64,000 nucleotides of DNA from Gnetum montanum (lineage: Eukaryota > Streptophyta > Gnetopsida > Gnetales > Gnetaceae), in the NCBI GenBank assembly GCA_015680685.1, contig MNCI01008062.1:307427-371426 (forward strand), read 5' to 3'. The translations under genes and the position numbers were made by a program. Numbering within the stretch: position 1 is the stretch's first letter; every line of letters begins with the position of its first letter. Below are positions 57,601 to 64,000 of this stretch, piece after piece. The notes beneath the pieces are model-generated. The model was not told the DNA's origin. It ran no database searches and saw only the letters and a list, made by a program, of their open reading frames with translations.

Positions 57601-58469
57601 TTCTTGTATAACCAAATTTTGATTCCATTAGTTCATATCATGGCTTATGTGGAAAAATGAATTAATGCTTTTCTTTATAGACCCACTTACTCATTTTTCT
57701 ATTCATCTCTAAATTCATAGAGTTAGATCTAGTAATAATCACTTCTCCTTGTTTGCCAAAAACAAAGCTACTCACTAATTAATGTGGCAACATCATTGTT
57801 TAAAACAAAGCTCTTTCCCCTTCAAGGTGAAGGTTTATATTATCACTTAACTGTTTGTTTTAATGCCTGTCACCATGAAATTGGATTTTGAGTTCTATGA
57901 TTCAATTTCAAAAAAGAAAAAAAGAAAAAGAAAAGAATGCTCATCTTACTTATAACTTAGAGAAATATGAATACAAGCTTTAACTAATTTTCAGGCTCTA
58001 TTACTGATGTTAAGTTGAATGAACTTGTGCAACGCCTTACTTGACTTGAAAGTCCTAGCTTAACAATTTTTTGATAGCTCAAATTCTTTGTTGTGAGTTT
58101 TTATTTATAAATGAATACTATCCTTTGCCTTGAAAATGCTACCATGAATTACGCAAGTTTAAAGTAGCCTTTCATTAAACATTTCTTTAGTTGTTTATTC
58201 TTCCTTCATTTTAGAACTTGCTTTTTCTTTGAAAGTGTCATTTGAAGGATCAAGTCCATATTTTTAATTTAAGGATATTCCATGAAGTGGCCATTGTTGT
58301 AACAATAAAAAGGCTTAGATCAACATTAGATATTTCACAAGGGATCATAAGAGAATTATCTAATCTAAGATTGATTTAGAAATTTCATTAAATAATTTAC
58401 ATGAAAGCTAAACAAAATTATTGTTGAGTGAATTACACTGGAATGCAAAGAAGAAAACATCTAATCTAA

Positions 58470-59500
58470 TCTCATATATGTTGTAATTGATAAGATGACT
58501 CTTTGAAGTTAAATTCTAATAAATTTGGTGAAAACCTAATCAAAATAATGAGATTAATAGATTGAAGTATTAATGAATATTATTCTTATAAATGGTAAAA
58601 ATTTGAATTATAATTGTAAGAAATGTTGATCTTGATGAGAGAGCTTGGTCATGTTGATGAAATGGTGATGATGATGAATGATGAAGATGCTAATAGCTTG
58701 ATGAAGTTAAGGGAGTTGATTCTAAAACAAACTTGGTAAAAATAATATCTAAGAATAACTAATAAGTTTGAACTTAAAGAAGATGAAAAGAGAGAGCAAT
58801 GAGATGCAAACAATTCATATTCAAACTTTATTACTAAAAAAAATGATAATTACAACATGGTATAGCCTTGGAATATATAGAAAATAATTGAGGCCATACT
58901 AGAGGACATTAAAGAGTCATTCCCTAATGTAAAAAATAATAAAGTTGGAAAGGACAAGGATGAATTGGGATAAAAATAGAGTACATTTGTCCATCAATTC
59001 ATAAAACAAAAAAAATTACATTTTCACTTTTAGTAATAAATAGAGATAAAATGAATTCATGTCTTTAGCTTCTGTCTTCATTCTAGGTTATGGCTTGCAT
59101 TATACACTAACATTAATAGTCCCTCCTTTAAGGTATAATGCAAGTTTCATTCCCTTTTGCTAATGTCTTCTTAATGCTTATACTATTACAAAGGTACTCA
59201 TGCCTATAATGCAATATAGGTTTAGTAAGTTAATTAGCCAATTAATTATTAGATATCACATGAATTGATTTGATATTACCCTCCTTTACTTCTTACTTAA
59301 TGAAGTAGTATTTTATGTCAATGTGCATTGATTTTTTGTGAAGAACATGCTCATTGGAAACTTATATGGTTGATGTGAATACAATTTAATTGGTATGTCA
59401 ATATAGAATCCAAGATGTGTCATTAATTTTTTGAGTGAAAGAATATGTTCAATATACTTAGCCATGGTGATGAGGACATTACCTAGCCCATTTCTAATCC
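58470..59500 (-). mobile_element. Ty1/copia 3' end: RNase H tail and 3' LTR
   Basis: The minus strand near 59450-59240 reads AKYIEHILSLKKLMTHLGF. It then shifts to VLHKKSMHIDIKYYFIK, stop, EVKEGNIKSIHVISNN, which is the C-terminal end of copia RNase H. About 110 bp later 'taaaggagggactattaa' (59130-59113) is a purine tract followed by TGTTAGTGTATAATG at 59112, the LTR start. The LTR extends left with a 'ctatatattcc' TATA-like box near 58880. Its far end (about 58470) is a guess. The rest of the element is missing. Confidence 0.75.
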
Positions 59501-59699
59501 TCAATATGTTTGTACATAGATGTTTGTGTGTTGTTGTATTTGTCTTCTGGTGTTGTTTTATTGATGATGATCCTAGGGTGTTTTATCATGTTTGGGAGTG
59601 TTTGGAGACTATTTTGATGAGTTTAGGGAGGTTTTGGGGGCTATGGGGACTTGTTTGGAGGTGTCCAGAGGTTCCATACCTTAAAATAAGCATCTTTGT

Positions 59700-60233
59700 A
59701 TTTATCCTTGGCATGCGAGACATCTAAGCTACATTCAAGATGTCTCCACACTCTCAAGATGTCTCAAACAAGATGTATCACATGATTTCAAGAGGTCTTA
59801 GCTAGAGTTAAGATGTCTCCTTTTTTAACATCCATTTTCAAGCAAGACACTTCATTCTCCTCCAAGACATCTCATATGAACATGAGACAATTTCCTATGA
59901 GTTTTTAAATTCAAAATTTGAATTTAAAGAGTGAAGATGAAAAGACAGGGAGGACAAGATATAAATAGACCTCTTGGGCCTTCATTTTGGTCAAGAGAGT
60001 ATAGGGAGAGAAAGGTAAGTTGAGAGAAAAGAGTAGAGAGAGATAGAGTTTTGGCAAGGTTACTTGATCATCATTCATGTGAGAGTGTGCTTTCTTTAAT
60101 TGAGTAAGTGTGAGAATTTGATTGAATATCTTGTCTATCCTTGGGAGTTTGTGCTTCCTTTTAGTTGTAATTTCTTCATTTGACCAAGAATAAAGCTTTC
60201 ATTTTCTTTTCTTATTCAAAATTACTATTTTGT
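59700..60233 (+). repeat. Probable LTR of a Ty3/gypsy element, with TATA box
   Basis: Just before a gypsy RNase H fragment lies promoter-like sequence. It has a cluster of AGATGTCT or AGACATCT words (59728-59870), TATAAATAGACC near 59962 and AATAAAG near 60189, ending about 'ttgtgaca' (60237). The layout equals U3-R-U5. No second copy is in the window, so limits are approximate. Confidence 0.5.
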
Positions 60234-60239
60234 GACATT

Positions 60240-62035
60240 GAGAGAGCTTTCATTATGGAATCCATGGGAGCTCGTCATCAAATTGGTATCAAAGCAACTT
60301 GGAATGCAAGACAAAAGTATAGTGTGTATGAAAAGGAGTTATATGCTATACTTCAATCCATTAAACATTGGAGACATTACTTGCTAGGATCATAGTTTCT
60401 TTTATTTTCTAATCATAGAGCACTTTAATTTTTGAATTTTCAAAAGAAATTGAATGCTAAGCATATGAAATGGGTAGAGAAATTACAAGAATTTTATTTT
60501 TTTAAAACATAGAAGTGGCAAGTTTAATGTTATGGTTGATGCTTTGTTTAGAGTTAATGTTATTTCTTTTAATGTGAATGTTTAAGGGTTTGACTCTTTT
60601 GCTTCATTATATCCTAATGACAAGGATTTTGGTGTAATTTAGAAGGAATTATCTTCCTCATTATTGGGAAGGACTAATCAATGGAAAGCTTATCATGTGA
60701 AAAATAGAATTTTCTTTATGGAAAAATTTGTGTTCCAAAGTATGATTTCAGGTACAAATTCCTTGAAGAGAAATACCAAAGTGACATGGTTGCATATATG
60801 GAAAAGACCAAGCTATTGGAATTGGTGAGGAAAAATTACTTTTGGACAAGTATGTATAGTGGTGTAGTTAAATTTGTAAACAAATGCTATACTTGTCAAA
60901 AGTTGAAAGGAGGAAAAGGTGTAGATGGTCATTAGCTACCTTTACCAATCCTAGATGCTCTTTGGGAAAGTATTTCATTGGACGTTGTTTGTAATATTTC
61001 TAAGATAAGATTTGGTCATGATTCTATACTTGTGGTAGTAGATAGATTTACCAAGATGGCTCATTTTATTCCATGCAAGAGAAGTAGTGATTCTTTCCAT
61101 TTTGCACATTTATTCTTTCATCATGTTGTGAGACTACATAGCATTTCTTTGAACATTATGAGTGAAAGGGATGTCAAGTTTAATAGCCATTTTTTGAGAT
61201 CACTTTGGAAACTACTTGGAACCAAGTTGTCTTTTTCCATAGCCTCTCATCCCCAAACTGATGGGTAAACTAAAGTTGTAAATAGATCTCTATTGAAGAT
61301 CTTGAGGTGTTTATGTGAGGATTAGCCTTAAATGTGGGAAAACATGTTGGCCCATGCTAAATTCTCATACAATAATGCTTCCCATTCTAGCATTGGTAAA
61401 AGTTCCTTTATGACAAATTATGGATTTTCATCAAAAATGGTTAATTTGTTGAGGAAATTTAAGGATTGTGCCTCTTGAAGTTCAAAATTTATTGAGAAAA
61501 TGAGATAATTGCATCAGCAACTTAAATCTTACTTGGAGAAAAGACAAAGATTGTATCTTTTAAGATCAATGAGGGCAAGAGGACAATTAAGTTCTAGCTT
61601 GGCGATTATGTTTAGATTTATTGAGCAAAGAAAGATAAAAGATTGTATACTTCTACGAGCTCAAGTCAAGAAGAATTGATCCATTTCAAATTAGGGCCAA
61701 GATCAATTGAAATGCTCATGAGATTGACTTACCTAATAAGTTGCCTATTTCTTGTGTTTTTCATGTTTTAGATTTGAGCCCATACCATGGGAATGTGATT
61801 GCATCAAACTTGAGGAATAGTCTTGAGATCCTCAAGGATGTACTTAAAGACTCAAACTTAGCCAAGCCACCAAGGAAAGTAATTATGCTACAAGTAAGGG
61901 AAGCTAGGGATACAATAGGTAGAAAAGTGCATGAGTACTTGGCGCATTTGAACAATGAAGGGTCTAATAATGCCATTTGGATCCATGAGAAGGATTTGGC
62001 TTTATGGGGGCTTAATGCTTATGGATTGAGAACTT
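60240..62035 (+). pseudogene. Ty3/gypsy (chromovirus-like) RNase H-integrase-chromodomain remnant
   Basis: The text starts inside RNase H (ESMGARHQIG, then YSVYEKELYAILQSIKHWRH, about 60258-60385). It continues with the integrase zinc part (ELVRKNYFWTSMYSGVVKFV, then KCYTCQKLKGG, about 60817-60915). The catalytic core follows: WESISLDVV and ILVVVDRFTKMAHFIPCKRS (first Asp near 60980), IMSERDVKFNSHF (second Asp near 61170), and SHPQTDG with a stop (about 61248). SYNNASHSSIGKSSF-like text comes next. Near 61741-62030 comes SCVFHVLDLSPYHG, then a chromodomain-like stretch VREARDTIGRKVHEYLAHLN and WIHEKDLALWG. Gag, protease and RT are missing: RNase H follows the LTR almost directly. Several stops make it a relic. 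Confidence 0.85.
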
Positions 62036-62039
62036 AGAA

Positions 62040-63100
62040 AGGGGGTTGAATAAGGTCCCTAATCAACAAGCTGTAGCCATAAAAACACATCAAAATTTAT
62101 GTGGTTTCTTAACTTGGGTATGTCCACACTTGGAGAGGAGAATCCATGCACATCTCTAGACTTTGTTTCTTCAAAATGTGGTTTGAAGGGTATCACACCT
62201 TGTACAAGCATTGAGCTTTATACTAGAGTGTTTCGTCATTGTGAAACCACTCAATCCCACAAGGTTCCAACAACCTCAAAATGTGGTTTAAAGGATCCCA
62301 CAATCTTAACAAAATTGGGCTCCGCTTCAGAGTGTTTTGATGCTAAAAAACCACTCAATCCTGTAGGATCTCGACAAGCTCAATATGGATGCCTTCTCTC
62401 AAGAACCACATCAACCCTATAGGGCAACAAGAAAGATAGAAAGACATAAGGAAATAATGTAACTAGATTTATATATCCTTGTACTTTGAAGCACAATACC
62501 ACATACAACCAAGCAAATGATGTGATAATGAAGTACAAGAGTACAATAGCATAGAGTAGACAATGAGAAGCTTGATGTGAAAGATGCCTTATAACGTTTT
62601 CAAGATTTTGATGTTTTTTATAGCCTTGAGTTGCTAAAATATCTTTGGAATTTATACAATGTCTATTTAACAGCTAGTATAGACATCTTCTTCATGGTAG
62701 AGATGTCTACCTAAGATTTGCCTCAATTTTGGAGAGACATCTCCTTTGGAAATGGGATGTCTTTTGTGAGACATCTCTAGGAAGATGTCTTCTATATGAT
62801 GGAGATGTCTTCTAAAAATAGTAGACATCTCCTCAACTTTTGTTTCTTGTCTTCTGAGACTTTCTTCCATTAATTTGCCTTCTTGCCAATCCTCAAAGCA
62901 TCTTCATTTGACTTGTAGCTTTCATTTTGATCGATGCTCGTCCATGCTCTCATCTTGCCCATGTAGTGTTCACTTTGTCATCTCATTGTAGATCTTGTTT
63001 CCTTGAGTTTTCATTCATGCTCTACAAATTCATCATTCACACCACAATCAATCTATGTTCTTCATTTTCCTTAAGGTTTTGACATACCAAAAGGTCAACA
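62040..63100 (-). repeat. Probable copia LTR, minus orientation
   Basis: On the minus strand 'caccaaaaaggggaagat' (about 63117-63100) is a typical copia polypurine tract followed by TGTTGACC at 63100, which would start the LTR. The other end is near 62016-62045, where the gypsy chromodomain text stops and 'gaacttagaaagggggttg' begins, a text common at copia LTR edges. The region includes a 105-bp tandem repeat and an AGATGTCT cluster. No internal coding region was recognised at 63101-63676. Confidence 0.5.
62171..62380 (+). repeat. 105-bp imperfect tandem duplication
   Basis: Units begin 'tcaaaatgtggttt' at 62171 and 62276. Each continues through 'agagtgttt' to 'aaccactcaatcc'. The two units differ at many positions, so the duplication is old. 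Confidence 0.85.
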
Positions 63101-63676
63101 ATCTTCCCCTTTTTGGTGATGTCAAAAACTTAAGAAATTGGGTTAGTATATCCCATAGAAACATGTGAAAGTTAAATGACACAAGTGTACATATGAATAT
63201 AGTATAGTATATCCATCAACAATGACATCTTGATTCTAATTGAGTAGTTTAATCTCTCCTCCTTTTTGGATAGCACCCAAAAAGAGGCAGGAAAAAAGAT
63301 AAGTGCCAACCATAATCCTCAAGAAAGTTCCATCATAGCTTGGATGCTTTACCATTCACTAAAATGAATAGTCCTCTTCTTACTCCATTTCAATTGTGGG
63401 TGTTGGAGTGGAAAGTTTGGCTGCTTGATTTTCTTTTGGTATAAGTCTCCAAAGACTTTCCCTACACTAGTGGCCTATAAGATGATAACTATGGATGACG
63501 TACAAACTCCCCTTGCATACATGCTTGTCTTCCTTCCTAGTCTCTTTGTTCATAATGCATCTATTGTAGAGAGATTTGTAGTCTTTTTTAAGCCTTTTAG
63601 GATCTTCATGTTGCATAGAAATTCTAAGATCAAGTGTGGAGACTAAGGTCTTCCATGAATAAATCCTTTCAACAAT

Positions 63677-64000
63677 TGATGAGACGCGATATGCACAAGC
63701 TGCGATATTGCATCCCCTGCGATATCGCGTACATGATATCGCGTCGTCCCTACGATATCGCGTACGCGATATCGCAGTCCGCTGCCAAATCTATAAATAA
63801 GAGGTGGCACTCCCCTCATTTCTCATCCTAGGCTAGAAGTAGCGAAGCTCTGGTGGATTGATCACCCCAGAGATAGAATATTTCCCATGTGCCCGCAGTA
63901 GGAGTCCCCCAAGTGAACGGTTCTTTATTCGAACAGCTTTGTACCTGAATGTAAGTTGTGTACGGCAATAAAGATGAACTTTGTAGATAAACCTTGTAGT
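63677..64000 (+). repeat. Third LTR of the A/B family, cut by the window end
   Basis: It begins TGATGAGACGCG as in element B. It carries about seven GATATC-type palindromes in the first 105 bp, TATAAATA at 63792-63799, and then the 'gaggtggcactcccctcat' text shared with both LTRs of element B. The rest lies beyond the window, so it may be a solo LTR or the start of another element. Confidence 0.92.

Noticed and set aside
63677-63790. GATATC palindromes as a replication origin or restriction-modification target
   Set aside because: They occur only at the start of LTRs of one family, so a role in that element's promoter is a simpler reading.

Overview
This is nuclear DNA of a land plant, almost certainly a seed plant with a large, transposon-rich genome. 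The evidence is an intron-split ferredoxin-dependent glutamate synthase (Fd-GOGAT) copy, plant-type Ty1/copia and Ty3/gypsy LTR retrotransposons with tRNA-iMet-like and tRNA-Asp-like primer sites, an L1-type LINE and tRNA-derived SINEs. The low gene density, long introns and old, heavily mutated elements would suit a conifer-like genome, but that is inference and no species is claimed. I found no intact protein-coding gene.

Layout. 1-1.5 kb: AT-rich DNA with a LINE 3' remnant on the minus strand. 1.5-5.6 kb: a decayed L1-type LINE (ORF1, endonuclease, reverse transcriptase) that ends abruptly against the last 71 bp of an LTR. 5.6-14.7 kb: Ty3/gypsy element A (Athila/Tat-like), with gag, protease, RT, RNase H, integrase, a long 3' spacer and a full 3' LTR. 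It sits inside the RT of a minus-strand Ty1/copia element that occupies 14.75 to about 19 kb. 19.94-27.17 kb: element B, a second member of family A with both LTRs and an exact 5-bp target duplication, but lacking RT, RNase H and integrase. 28.6-30.1 kb: a 1.5-kb miniature copia-type LTR element with an exact 5-bp target duplication.

30.8-42.6 kb: a minus-strand Fd-GOGAT pseudogene. About 20 exons are recognisable, most with splice sites at family-consistent positions, but they carry stops, frameshifts, internal deletions, damaged splice sites and at least one missing exon, and both gene ends are absent. SINE copies, A-rich minisatellites and a very short retroposed insert lie in and around it.

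42.6-58 kb: mostly gene-free AT-rich DNA. It holds two possible plus-strand exons near 45 kb, a decayed unrecognised minus-strand ORF near 51 kb, a 61-bp tandem array near 52.4 kb, and a roughly 2.9-kb diverged repeat array (54.7-57.6 kb) with a higher-order period of about 1,080 bp. 58-64 kb: pieces of copia and chromovirus-like gypsy elements, then the start of a third LTR of family A/B running off the window.

The genes here do not form a pathway. The window records nested transposition and decay. The most unusual structures are the variable array of GCGATATCGC palindromes at the start of the A/B-family LTRs, the mobilised-looking deletion derivative B, the 54.7-57.6 kb array, and an octamer (AGATGTCT) clustered in the LTR regions of two unrelated elements.
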